A DNA stretch of 34,054 nt from Clostridium sp. (GTDB lineage Bacteria; Bacillota; Clostridia; Oscillospirales; Ruminococcaceae), in assembly GCA_023664445.1 (NCBI GenBank), contig JAMPFN010000021.1, positions 1 to 34,054 of the forward strand, written 5' to 3'. Both the position numbers and the translations under genes were made by a program. The notes under the pieces were generated by a model that worked only from the letters and a program-made list of their open reading frames with translations, did not search any database and had not been told where the DNA came from. Of this stretch, positions 7,255 to 15,839 are shown piece after piece. Numbering within the stretch: position 1 is the stretch's first letter; every line of letters begins with the position of its first letter.

Positions 7255-8157
7255 TTATATAAGACTGCCCTTTGGCGACCAAACTGCCTCGGGATAGTAT
7301 TCGTCTATCATTCGTTTAACAAGCGAACACTGCTTTGCTCGCTTTCTTGCATCGTCTTCAGTACTGTCCCAACTATGCGTTGCAGCAACGGAACCGCCGG
7401 TTTTAAGATAAATCGGCGATGCGACGCGAATCATTTCCGGAACTTCATAATGACGGATAAATCCTCCGGTAGACTTGGGATTTTCCGTATGAATGTCAAT
7501 CGGGCAATCAACAGCCTGTCGCATTGCAGCAAGCATCTGTAGTTGAATATCGCGAACGGGATTAATAGAATCTGCACCGTTTATCTCAAGAAGCTTTGCT
7601 GAACAGGGATTACCATGACCGGTATGAGCAGAAATTTTAAAATGACAATCAGACGGAATTTCGCCTGATTTTCGCATTTCATTCAATACCCAAAGACAAC
7701 CTTCATCATAAACAAGAAATCCACGGCATCCAAGACATGCAGCACGTTTTACATCTTCAATTGCACGAACTATCTGTTCTTGTCCGCGCAAACGATAACC
7801 CATGCGAACGCCTTCTTCTGTGTGTACCGAAGCGGAAGTATCCGTGGTAGCTCTTGGACCGATAGCAAGAATCAGATCTGTCTGCCACTGATGTGCCAGT
7901 TCAACCATTTTACTGATTTCTTCATCAGTAAGACGCATGATTCCCTGAGTCTGGGTAACTCTATGAAGATAAAGTCCATATCCGTCCATTGCCTCAAGAA
8001 GCGCTTTCATAACCTTTGGGCCTTGTATACCCGGAACCTCAAAACGATATTGACCGCCGTCCTTGAAACGCTTTTCAGATGTTATAAGATTATAATCATC
8101 TCCGTCGGGCAAACCGATGGATTTCAGAAATCTCTTTGTTTTTTCCATACTGTTCAT
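7255..8157 (-). CDS. U32-peptidase-like TIM-barrel protein of unknown function
   Basis: 300 residues from ATG 8157, preferred because AAAGGA lies 9 nt upstream. It resembles a group usually labelled U32 family peptidase in genome annotations, with no good evidence for proteolysis. Visible landmarks are YRFEVPGIQGPKVMKALLEA, HRVTQTQGIMRLTDEEI, LILAIGPRATTD, GFLVYDEGCLWVLNEMR, HFKISAHTGHGNPCSAKLLE, DCPIDIHTENPKSTGGFIRH and PIYLKTGG, the strand-loop pattern of a (beta/alpha)8 barrel. It starts 5 bp after the decarboxylase stop. In this operon it probably acts on a small carboxylic or phosphorylated intermediate. That is inferred from neighbours only. Confidence 0.65.
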   Translation of the reverse strand: MNSMEKTKRFLKSIGLPDGDDYNLITSEKRFKDGGQYRFEVPGIQGPKVMKALLEAMDGYGLYLHRVTQTQGIMRLTDEEISKMVELAHQWQTDLILAIGPRATTDTSASVHTEEGVRMGYRLRGQEQIVRAIEDVKRAACLGCRGFLVYDEGCLWVLNEMRKSGEIPSDCHFKISAHTGHGNPCSAKLLEINGADSINPVRDIQLQMLAAMRQAVDCPIDIHTENPKSTGGFIRHYEVPEMIRVASPIYLKTGGSVAATHSWDSTEDDARKRAKQCSLVKRMIDEYYPEAVWSPKGSLI

Positions 8158-8162
8158 TTTAA

Positions 8163-9299
8163 TCAATCCTTTCTGTTCAAATCTGCAATCAGGCTGTCGA
8201 TTGCTTCTCTATGATTGAAAATGATCGGCGGCAGCTTGCTGTTCAGTCCCTTGTGAATACGGCAGTCAATGAAAGACGCTTTACCGCAGTCTTTCAGCTT
8301 GTCTATTGCATCGATTAGTTCTGCTTTTGTTTCAACTGCTTTGCCGATAATGGCATAACCGCATGATTCAGCAATTTTTGTAAAGTTGATTTTATGTCCT
8401 GCGGACGGTTGTCCTCCCACCGATTCATGTGCACCGTTATTCAGCACAATATGCATAAAATTCGGCAAATCCAGTTTACTTGCCATAGTCATCGCACCCA
8501 TATGCATAATACACGCGGAATCGCCGTCTAAACAAACGACTTTGCGCTTTGGCAGTTTCATTGAAATGCCAAGCGCGACGGAAGAAGCGTGTCCCATCGA
8601 ACCGACATTCAGAAAATCATGCGCCTTTATTTCATTGCGCCGCTCGCGCAGAAAGAACAATTCTCTGGTAGCTCTGCCTGTTGTCACCGAATAAATCGTA
8701 TCAGTGGGCATATGATTGAGGATAACCTCAATAGCTTCCTCGCGGCTCATCGGATAAACATTATCGGAGGTGTTTGACTTTTCTGCGTCTGCCATTACAC
8801 CCTTAGGCGAAATCAAACCATACGGCTGACGATGCTCCTTACAATAAGCGACAGCTTTCTCAATGATTGCATTAAAACTCTTATTGTCATCTGTCAGTAT
8901 ACTGTATGGAATATGCATTATATCTAACAAACCGGGAGTAATTTCGCCTTGAAGTTTATGTTGCGGATGGTTTGGCTCCGTATCTCCCTGACCGCGCCAT
9001 CCGATCAAAAGAAGCATAGGAACTGCATATATATTTTTTTCCGCAAGCGATGCAAGAGGGTTTATAGCATTGCCCATACCGCTGTTTTGCATATAAACAA
9101 GCGGTATCTCCTTTGAGGCAAAATAATGACCGGCAGCAATACCGACCGCATTACCCTCATTTGCAGCAATAGTGTTTCGTTCGGGGAAATTCGTCAGGGC
9201 ATAATTGCAGAAACCGTTCAGATATGAATCCGGTACACCCGTAAAATAGCTGACACCATGCTGCGCCAATATTTCAAATACTTGTTTTTGATCTAACAT
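8163..9299 (-). CDS. Phosphonopyruvate-decarboxylase-like TPP enzyme
   Basis: 378 residues from ATG 9299, set by AAGGAGG 8 nt upstream; a longer in-frame extension (to 9383) has no such site and overlaps the neighbour. The family decarboxylates 3-phosphonopyruvate (AepY/Ppd) or sulfopyruvate (ComDE) to the aldehyde with thiamine diphosphate. Ppd hallmarks: FTGVPDSYLNGFC (19-31), IAANEGNAVGIAAGHY (44-59, the TPP-activating Glu48), VYMQNSGMGNAINPL, MLLLIGWRG and NNGAHESVGGQPS. The TPP/Mg motif reads LDGDS (257-261) rather than the common GDG, with NN at 287-288. No PEP mutase, needed for phosphonate synthesis, occurs in the window, so the true substrate is open. Confidence 0.8.
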   Translation of the reverse strand: MLDQKQVFEILAQHGVSYFTGVPDSYLNGFCNYALTNFPERNTIAANEGNAVGIAAGHYFASKEIPLVYMQNSGMGNAINPLASLAEKNIYAVPMLLLIGWRGQGDTEPNHPQHKLQGEITPGLLDIMHIPYSILTDDNKSFNAIIEKAVAYCKEHRQPYGLISPKGVMADAEKSNTSDNVYPMSREEAIEVILNHMPTDTIYSVTTGRATRELFFLRERRNEIKAHDFLNVGSMGHASSVALGISMKLPKRKVVCLDGDSACIMHMGAMTMASKLDLPNFMHIVLNNGAHESVGGQPSAGHKINFTKIAESCGYAIIGKAVETKAELIDAIDKLKDCGKASFIDCRIHKGLNSKLPPIIFNHREAIDSLIADLNRKD

Positions 9300-9312
9300 C
9301 CATGACGCCTCC

Positions 9313-10263
9313 TTATTTTTTGGCTTCAAATAATGTGAAATATTCAGGACTGTCTGCCCTGGTGATATTCCACGCCTTTTCAAACGAACTAAGAATCACG
9401 TCCGGTAATGGACCTGCTTTGACAGCAGATATATTCTGCTTCAAATGATCAAGCTTTGAAGCGCCTATAATTATCGCATCGCCACGCTTATTATCTAACA
9501 TTGAGTGATATGCCAGCCATCGATAGGTTGCATCTATTATTGTGATTCCATGATTTTTACAAGCCTCTTTTAACAGATCTACCGCATTAAAAAAACTCTT
9601 TTTCCAATAGCGATTCTGATAATTCGGACGATGTGTGAATCGACCGTCGGTCGGCGCGTCTTCATACTTAGCGTAACGTCCGGTCAGTAATCCTCCTGCC
9701 ATTGGATTATATGCATAAAAACGCATACCAAAATATTTTAGGCAGGCATTAAGTTCAATTTCGGCTTTTCTTGTCAAAGGATTATAAATTCCTTCATATA
9801 CAGTCGGTTTAACCAATCCGTTTTTTTCACACAGTCGCCAAACATCTGCGACCATCCATGCAGGAAAATTTGAAAGTCCCAATTCTTTGAACTTACCCTG
9901 ATCGTGCAGATCTGCCATTGCTTTCAAAACAGAATCAACAGGAGTTGCAGGATCGGGAAAATGCAGATATACTGTGTCTGCGCTTGAAACCTTAAGCCGT
10001 TTCAAAGATTCATTAACCTGCTTATATGCGGCTTCGCCGTCCAATCTTCCGCTTATACGCGGATTGACCTTTGTTGCAATTCTGATCGGCTTTTTCAATT
10101 TGGATAAAACATCGCCAAGCAATCGCTCGCTGTTTCCTTCATTGTAAACATAAGCCGTATCCAGTTCGTCAAAGCCGGAATTTAAAAACGTATTTACGAA
10201 TTCGTTTACATCAGGAGAAAATACAGATTCCCCGAATGTCATAGTGCCAAGTACTAATTTCAT
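9313..10263 (-). CDS. AKR7-type aldo/keto reductase
   Basis: 316 residues, full length. It matches the AKR7 group (aflatoxin-aldehyde / succinic-semialdehyde reductases) over its whole length: LGTMTFGE, DELDTAYVYNEGNSERLLG (Asp35, catalytic Tyr40), IATKVNP (Lys65), VYLHFPDPATPVDS (His101), GKFKELGLSNFPAW, PTVYEGIYNPLTRKAE, FYAYNPMAGGLLTGRY, and IIGASKLDHLKQN for NADPH binding. These enzymes reduce small, often acidic, aldehydes to alcohols. The gene overlaps the MmgE/PrpD stop by ATGA and is followed 13 bp later by the decarboxylase, so it may reduce the aldehyde that enzyme releases. The pairing is inferred. Confidence 0.88.
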   Translation of the reverse strand: MKLVLGTMTFGESVFSPDVNEFVNTFLNSGFDELDTAYVYNEGNSERLLGDVLSKLKKPIRIATKVNPRISGRLDGEAAYKQVNESLKRLKVSSADTVYLHFPDPATPVDSVLKAMADLHDQGKFKELGLSNFPAWMVADVWRLCEKNGLVKPTVYEGIYNPLTRKAEIELNACLKYFGMRFYAYNPMAGGLLTGRYAKYEDAPTDGRFTHRPNYQNRYWKKSFFNAVDLLKEACKNHGITIIDATYRWLAYHSMLDNKRGDAIIIGASKLDHLKQNISAVKAGPLPDVILSSFEKAWNITRADSPEYFTLFEAKK

Positions 10264-11612
10264 ACTTCATCCCCTAATACTGCTATTGGATTGACAAATT
10301 CTACATTTTTGTCAAAATTTTCAACAGCCTCTACTAACCTTTCCAATTCATTATAACTTGCTTGTTCCTGAGCGCATGTATACAACTTTAGAATGATTTC
10401 ATCTTTATTTATCGGATTTTCCGGATCACCTTTAGGAACAAGAATTGTTTTCTCAACTTTATTACCGTTTTCTAATATTATTTCAACTCGTGTTCCACGA
10501 ATTCCCTTTTCTCTGTTCTCCATTGACTTATCAGAAAATAATTTTATCTTTTCAATAAGTTCAAGAATTTCTGATGTCAAACTTTGAGGATTCATATCTT
10601 TAATACCATAACTTCCATTCACCAGAGCACAAGCCAATGTGTATTGAATAGAAAATTTGGTCTCATCTTGATTTTTTGGCATTTTAATTCCTGCCAGCTT
10701 AATTGCATTCGGATAAATATATACATGGATTTCTTTTATCATATTCAAGTTAACCTTTGAATGCAAATAAATAGCGGCATCTATTACGCAATGTGTATGG
10801 CGGCATGATGGATAAAGCTTAAAGTAGCAGTCATGCAGAAGCAAATGATCAGTTCCTTTTAAATAACCCTCATGAACTTCATCTGTTACTGCTCGAAACC
10901 ATCCATTTTGCCCTTCCAACGATTCTATTGGTCCCTGAATTCCTTCATTTGTTAACATTGCTGCAAGCACACCATTTTCAGCTGCTTTAGCCGGATTTAA
11001 AGGCTTTATTGCAGGTCTAGAATCTCCGTAGGAAAGAAGACCGCCGGTTATAGTGGTAGCAAGCGCAATGGAATCTTCGATTCCTTGATTATCTAAATGG
11101 AAAAGCCTTGCACAAGCTGCAGCACAGGCAAGCGTACCGACTACACCTGTTGAATGAAATCCTCGCTTTATCAATCCGGGCTGTGCCGATGCAGAAATAC
11201 GAATATATGTCTCATATCCAGTTGCAAGTGCAATTAATACATCCTCACTACTGCTTTTTAACTTATCCGCCAATGCAAATACCGACGGAATCAAATGAAC
11301 ACCTGCATGTCCAGCCGCTTGTTTGTTTCCGTCATCAAGCTCCGCACCGTGACCATAGATAGAATTCATAAAAGCAGCTACCCTAACCGGATATTTTCTT
11401 TTTTGAAACAAAACAAATGATTCCTTAGATCCTTCTTGAGAATAAACGACATTTTCAATCTTTTCATTAAAATCCATATTTTGTTGGTGACCGGCAAATG
11501 CTGCAGCAAAAAAATCAATAATTAGTAGTTTTAATTGCTCTATATCTTCTTTTTTTAATTTGTTTATATTGTATAAATCAATAGAAAGAGTCGTTGTTAT
11601 TCCCATATTCAT
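10260..11612 (-). CDS. MmgE/PrpD family protein
   Basis: 450 residues. The family includes 2-methylcitrate dehydratase (PrpD), cis-aconitate decarboxylase and iminodisuccinate epimerase, all acting on branched or substituted di- and tricarboxylates without a cofactor. Visible family signs: LIIDFFAAAFAGH near the N-terminus, SIYGHGAELDDGNKQAAGHAGVHLIPSVFALA (a common active-site region), IALATGYETYIRISASA, RGFHSTGVVGTLACAAACARL, NPAKAAENGVLAAMLTNEGIQGP and YPSCRHTHCVIDAA. Start at ATG 11612 follows AAAGGAACTC; ATG 11606 is also possible. It lies 19 bp after the ATP-grasp gene. The specific reaction is unknown. Confidence 0.87.
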   Translation of the reverse strand: MNMGITTTLSIDLYNINKLKKEDIEQLKLLIIDFFAAAFAGHQQNMDFNEKIENVVYSQEGSKESFVLFQKRKYPVRVAAFMNSIYGHGAELDDGNKQAAGHAGVHLIPSVFALADKLKSSSEDVLIALATGYETYIRISASAQPGLIKRGFHSTGVVGTLACAAACARLFHLDNQGIEDSIALATTITGGLLSYGDSRPAIKPLNPAKAAENGVLAAMLTNEGIQGPIESLEGQNGWFRAVTDEVHEGYLKGTDHLLLHDCYFKLYPSCRHTHCVIDAAIYLHSKVNLNMIKEIHVYIYPNAIKLAGIKMPKNQDETKFSIQYTLACALVNGSYGIKDMNPQSLTSEILELIEKIKLFSDKSMENREKGIRGTRVEIILENGNKVEKTILVPKGDPENPINKDEIILKLYTCAQEQASYNELERLVEAVENFDKNVEFVNPIAVLGDEV

Positions 11613-11631
11613 GAGTTCCTTTCATAATACA

Positions 11632-12885
11632 TCAATTATAATCAAACAGTAAATCTGAATTCAATTGAGAAATCAGCATACTATTTCCATGTTCATCTAA
11701 AACATTAAATATGGATTGTACTTCTTTTACAGCTTCGGCAATAGAATCATTATATTCAAGAAGCATACCAATTTCATATACTCTTTGCCTTACATCACCA
11801 CTATTCGGAACAACTTCTCCTAATTCATATCTTTTAAAAGCGCTGACAACCTTTACGTTCTTGTTTATTTCTTCAATACCATGATATAAAGTTATTTTTC
11901 CTTTCCGGCATGCAAAATCAAGCTGCACCGAATGTTTCCCGTTTAATTTAAACAAATCATCATCAATCTGCCGACTTATTTTTCCTGTTAATGCAAACTC
12001 TACAAGCAATTCCATCAAATCAACACTTGTTGCCATTTTAAGAAACAACTCATAATCTCCTCCCGGAAATCTTAATCCCGGATCATAAAAGCGTACAGTA
12101 TCGCCGTCAATAAATCCCTGCATAAATACAGGTCCATTCATAATGCCAAGCTTTTTTATAAATGCCTTTATTCTACAGTCAACGTTATTCAAGTATATCT
12201 GCGTATATTTTGATGGGGCAATACATCCAATACATTGTCTATTTAAATTATCTTTTTTTTCCCCTAAATATCTGTCGCAAATACGTATAAGATGAGGAAC
12301 ACCGTCAATTACAAAATATGTTATTGAAAAATCTTGTTTGTCTTCCATATATTTTTCAATCACTACCTCATCATTACTGGATTCGTTCTTGGCGACAGCA
12401 ATAGCAGTCATGAGTTCGTCATATGTATAACATATGCTCTGACCTCTTGAACCTCTACTGTCATCTGGCTTTACAAATACAGGATATGTAATATCTCCTT
12501 TTTGAACATCTAAAACAGAATATTGCGGTATAGTATCGATATTACATTTTTTGCAGAAGCTTTTAAAGGCGTTCTTATCTGTTAATATGCGAAATTGTTC
12601 GGCTGTCCCGTAACATGGCAAATTCAGTCTTTCACATATCTCGTTATATGGCTTTTGACAAGGGTCAAGCCAACCTGAAATAACTGCATCGATCTTTTTC
12701 TTTTTGCATTTATTAACAATCAAGTTCACATCCATAATATTAAGATTCCAGCTTTCATCAGCAATACGCTTTGCAGGTGAATCAGTTAAATAATCTGTTA
12801 CAATTGTATAACAGCCAAGATTTTTTGCAGCTTCGACCAATTTGCAATGAACGCTTGCGCCTCCCAATATCAAAATTTTTTTCAT
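11632..12885 (-). CDS. ATP-grasp ligase
   Basis: 417 residues from ATG 12885 (AAAGGGG 7 nt upstream; ATG 12891 also in frame). The N-terminus is a PurK/CarB-like preATP-grasp domain (KKILILGGASVHCKLVEAA, DAVISGWLDP). The ATP-grasp fold follows with TDKNAFKSFC, YPVFVKPDDSRGSRGQSI (phosphate-binding Gly-rich loop), VVIEKYMEDKQDFSITY and GPVFMQGFIDGDTVRFYDPGLR (metal-binding Asp/Glu region). Such enzymes join a carboxylate, activated as acyl phosphate, to an amine or similar nucleophile. It could attach the acid made by this operon to an amino sugar or amino acid. The gene lies 2 bp after the flippase stop. Confidence 0.86.
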   Translation of the reverse strand: MKKILILGGASVHCKLVEAAKNLGCYTIVTDYLTDSPAKRIADESWNLNIMDVNLIVNKCKKKKIDAVISGWLDPCQKPYNEICERLNLPCYGTAEQFRILTDKNAFKSFCKKCNIDTIPQYSVLDVQKGDITYPVFVKPDDSRGSRGQSICYTYDELMTAIAVAKNESSNDEVVIEKYMEDKQDFSITYFVIDGVPHLIRICDRYLGEKKDNLNRQCIGCIAPSKYTQIYLNNVDCRIKAFIKKLGIMNGPVFMQGFIDGDTVRFYDPGLRFPGGDYELFLKMATSVDLMELLVEFALTGKISRQIDDDLFKLNGKHSVQLDFACRKGKITLYHGIEEINKNVKVVSAFKRYELGEVVPNSGDVRQRVYEIGMLLEYNDSIAEAVKEVQSIFNVLDEHGNSMLISQLNSDLLFDYN

Positions 12886-12887
12886 TG

Positions 12888-14348
12888 TCATGCCCCTTTC
12901 TTTTTATGAACACCCTTTACAATTGATACAATATATTCAAAACTGTCAATATGAAAAAGCTTCGAGCCTGCAACATACAGAATACCACCAACAGGAACTT
13001 GTATCAATAATGTAAAGATATCATTTAATCCGATAAACTGAACGCAATAAACCGCCGCTCCCATAACAAGAGATAAGGCAATTTGCGGAAACATATCTTT
13101 AAGCTGTTCCGGATAACTATAATTCAATAATTTTTTATTAGGCCACGAATTAATTATCTGACTTGTAACAGATGTTACAAGCAAGCTGTATGCCATAGCC
13201 TTGACGCTTATCCGCATTGTCGATATTATCGCAATAATACCAACCGCCTTCTTTATGATTTCAAGGATCAAAAACAGATCGCTTCGTCCCATAGCTTTTA
13301 TTGCGTTTAAATTGGCTGTGTGAATCGGATAAAAGGCATATGTAAAACAAAAAATTCTTAAAAACGGAACGCATGGCAGCCACTTATCCGTTAAAATAAG
13401 AGATACGATCGGTTCTGCACAAACTGCAAGACCAACCATAAAAGGCATCATAATATATGTGCTGGTTTTAATCGATCGCCTTGTCATGTTTTTTACTACA
13501 GCGGGATCGTCCTGCACTTTTGTCATTGTAGGCAAAAGTACGCTGTCTATTGAAGTATTAATATTAGTTACTATCAGATTCGGAAATTTCTTTCCCTGAT
13601 TATACTGTGCCAGATCGGATTCGTTGTAAATCTTTCCTATAATAATCTGACGTAAATCATTATACACAGTATCGATAAGTGCAGATATTAAAAGCTTCCA
13701 CCCATAGGAAAATAAGCCTTTTAATCTTTTAAATGAAAACATTTTCTTTGGACGCCATTTTACGGTAAGCCATAAAATTATTGTGTCTGTAAGCGCATTA
13801 AACAGCATTTGAGCTGCCAAAGCCCATACGCCAAATCCGAGGTATGCCATTACAATGCCGACAACAGCCGCACCTATTGTACCGCCAAGCGTTGAAAAGA
13901 AAAATTTTTTAAACATCATATGCTTGGAAACGTATGCCTGCTGAACATTCTTTACTCCCGAAATAATTAAAATAAGACTAAGAACACGAATAACAGGCGT
14001 TAAGTCAGGCATATCATAAAAGCCTGCAATAAAAGGCGCTGATATGAACATAATAATGTATAACAATGCACAAATCACAATATTGAAATAGAATACGCTG
14101 GAAAAATCCAGATCGTCCGCATTTTTCTTTTGGATAAGCGCATTGCCCATTCCGCTGTCTACAAACACCTGCATTAACGTGGTAAATACGGTGACTAACG
14201 CAATTAAGCCATAAACAGACGGTTCTAACAGTCTTGCAAGAACTATTGAAACTATAAATGTTACACCTTGCGCGCCGCAGCGCTCAAGAAAACGCCATAG
14301 AAAATTATTTATAACCGTATTCTTATTTGTATTCTCTTTTCTAATCAT
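12888..14348 (-). CDS. Wzx/WzxC-type polysaccharide flippase
   Basis: 486 residues with about 14 hydrophobic segments, typical of MOP-superfamily lipid-linked oligosaccharide flippases (Polysacc_synt_3). The start region (NFLWRFLERCGAQGVTFIVSIVLARLLEPSVYG) and DSGMGNALIQKKNADDLDFSSVFYFN are characteristic. It would carry a lipid-linked glycan across the cytoplasmic membrane. Ribosome binding site AAAGGATAAAAAA precedes ATG 14348. It follows the glycosyltransferase-like gene by 27 bp and precedes the ATP-grasp gene. Its presence is the main reason to read the operon as assembling an exported glycan or conjugate. No polymerase, priming transferase or sugar-nucleotide enzyme is present, so the rest must be encoded elsewhere. 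Confidence 0.9.
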   Translation of the reverse strand: MIRKENTNKNTVINNFLWRFLERCGAQGVTFIVSIVLARLLEPSVYGLIALVTVFTTLMQVFVDSGMGNALIQKKNADDLDFSSVFYFNIVICALLYIIMFISAPFIAGFYDMPDLTPVIRVLSLILIISGVKNVQQAYVSKHMMFKKFFFSTLGGTIGAAVVGIVMAYLGFGVWALAAQMLFNALTDTIILWLTVKWRPKKMFSFKRLKGLFSYGWKLLISALIDTVYNDLRQIIIGKIYNESDLAQYNQGKKFPNLIVTNINTSIDSVLLPTMTKVQDDPAVVKNMTRRSIKTSTYIMMPFMVGLAVCAEPIVSLILTDKWLPCVPFLRIFCFTYAFYPIHTANLNAIKAMGRSDLFLILEIIKKAVGIIAIISTMRISVKAMAYSLLVTSVTSQIINSWPNKKLLNYSYPEQLKDMFPQIALSLVMGAAVYCVQFIGLNDIFTLLIQVPVGGILYVAGSKLFHIDSFEYIVSIVKGVHKKKGA

Positions 14349-14375
14349 TTTTTTATCCTTTAAAATAAATACTAA

Positions 14376-15335
14376 TTAATGAAAATACTTTTCACATTCT
14401 TTAATAAATTTTTCTACATTTATATCATTATTTTCTTTAAAACCATTAATACGCTCAATTAATTTATCACGAGTATTTAGAGCAAAGTTTATTTCTTCTT
14501 CGGTTTCACCATATGCTTTTCCATAACCCGGTTCACTTTCTCCCAAATAATCTTTTCTCGATTTATTTGTTTCACATATAATTATCGGTATACATCCGCA
14601 AATCGCAGCAATACTGCTATAAAAGGTTTGTGTATCATAGAAATAGCAATATTTATACTTATTAAAGCTTTCTACGATCTTATTTTCAGGCAAATTATCA
14701 AGAATAGGTCCATCAAACATCACCGGTAAATCATCTCGATTTCTTCCTTTTCTTATCATGTAACATTTTCCTAAACGCTCATCAAAATTTTCTTGTTTGT
14801 ATAAATCATAATCAAAATTACTTATTTTTAAAATTTTACAATCCGGATTTAATTTTTTATCATTAAAAATTTCTCTATAACACATAAACAGCTCATTTTT
14901 CCCATATGCATTTTCATCATTTGGAAAACGATTATAATATAACAACCACCTTACTATATTGACTGCCCTCAATGGATTGCCATAGCATGCCTCAGGGTAA
15001 ATAACAATAGACCTTTTGCCGATAAACGGCAAATATTTTCTTTTATATTTTTTTACGGGCATATAAGAATAACCATTAAATATACTTTTATTAACAAATT
15101 TTGTGTTTTTAAATAATTTACATAATATTAATTTAACAGTATCCTTAAAAATATATTTAATCATTTTTATCCGGAATGTTAATAAGCTTACATCTCCTTG
15201 ATATAAATGCGTCATAATAAATATCTTAGCGTTATATCCCTTTTCAAGTAAAATTTTGGCTAAACAATGAAGAACTATGCCTCCGCCGCAATTTTGCCTT
15301 GGAGAAACAATTATAATTGGAGTACTTTTATCCAT
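14376..15335 (-). CDS. Putative glycosyltransferase-like protein, first gene of the operon
   Basis: 319 residues, not firmly assigned. The N-terminus (TPIIIVSPRQNCGGGIVLHCLAKILLEKGYNAKIF) has the glycine-rich strand-turn-helix opening of GT-B glycosyltransferases. The C-terminal half holds VESFNKYKYCYFYDTQTFYSSIAAICGCIPIIICET, similar to the nucleotide-binding region of polysaccharide transferases that act on cell-surface glycans. Basic, Lys/Tyr-rich middle. Ribosome binding site GGGTGATG precedes ATG 15335. It follows a leader of about 235 nt from the promoter at 15577-15605. Placement before a flippase supports glycan assembly. Confidence 0.65.
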   Translation of the reverse strand: MDKSTPIIIVSPRQNCGGGIVLHCLAKILLEKGYNAKIFIMTHLYQGDVSLLTFRIKMIKYIFKDTVKLILCKLFKNTKFVNKSIFNGYSYMPVKKYKRKYLPFIGKRSIVIYPEACYGNPLRAVNIVRWLLYYNRFPNDENAYGKNELFMCYREIFNDKKLNPDCKILKISNFDYDLYKQENFDERLGKCYMIRKGRNRDDLPVMFDGPILDNLPENKIVESFNKYKYCYFYDTQTFYSSIAAICGCIPIIICETNKSRKDYLGESEPGYGKAYGETEEEINFALNTRDKLIERINGFKENNDINVEKFIKECEKYFH

Positions 15336-15441
15336 TTAACATCACCCACTTTTCACATAAACTCAATTAGTTTATATATTACTTGTACTTTTATTAAATA
15401 TAATTCTTGTATAACGATTAAATCCACATCATCCTCTTCTT

Positions 15442-15525
15442 TTAAATTCTTTCCAACAAATAATTATGATTTTTTACTTTTATATCTGCATACGTTATTC
15501 CTCTGTTTTTACTTTTTTTCGCCAT
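15442..15525 (-). CDS. Possible 27-codon ORF in the operon leader
   Basis: Reads MAKKSKNRGITYADIKVKNH and seven further residues, then TAA, within the transcribed leader between promoter and first gene. The Shine-Dalgarno match (AAAGGG, only 2 nt from ATG) is weak. Composition is basic. It may be chance, or a leader peptide influencing the operon. Confidence 0.25.
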   Translation of the reverse strand: MAKKSKNRGITYADIKVKNHNYLLERI

Positions 15526-15576
15526 ATCCCTTTATTATTAATAATGCACAGATAAAATATATACAAATTTATTTTT

Positions 15577-15605
15577 ATTGTAACACACATTCTGTAAAAT
15601 GTCAA
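15577..15605 (-). promoter_or_regulatory. Near-consensus sigma-A promoter of the eleven-gene operon
   Basis: On the minus strand TTGACA (15605-15600), 17-nt spacer, TACAAT (15582-15577). Transcription should start near 15570 and run through an AT-rich leader of about 235 nt before the first gene at 15335. No riboswitch or JUMPstart element recognised in the leader. Confidence 0.85.
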
Positions 15606-15727
15606 TAGAGTAAAAATTGAGAAATAACCGTTATATCGTTTCTTTTCGCTATAGTCAGATAAACGGCGCCACGCCGGGGATATATTCCCTCAACCGTAAC
15701 TACGCCGCATATACGATAGAACGGGTC

Positions 15728-15749
15728 TTAGGGGAAATTTTTCCCCTAA
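15728..15749. repeat. 10-bp palindrome TTAGGGGAAA-TT-TTTCCCCTAA
   Basis: Perfect stem with a 2-nt loop, between the serine-recombinase remnant and the operon promoter. The 15606-15839 stretch holds no convincing gene. The palindrome may be a terminator of the remnant or part of a mobile-element end. Confidence 0.45.
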
Positions 15750-15839
15750 CAAGTATGTACTGGGAAAGTCATTTCATGACGGAAGATTTCTCAGGCTTAT
15801 CCATAATGTATACACCTAACTTACTATTTGCTTATTATA

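Noticed and set aside
8163..9299. Calling the operon a phosphonate biosynthesis cluster
   Set aside because: No PEP mutase or phosphonate-specific transferase is present, and TPP decarboxylases of this family also act on sulfopyruvate.
15336..15576. Riboswitch in the long operon leader
   Set aside because: AT-rich with no conserved aptamer core or strong terminator fold that I can recognise.
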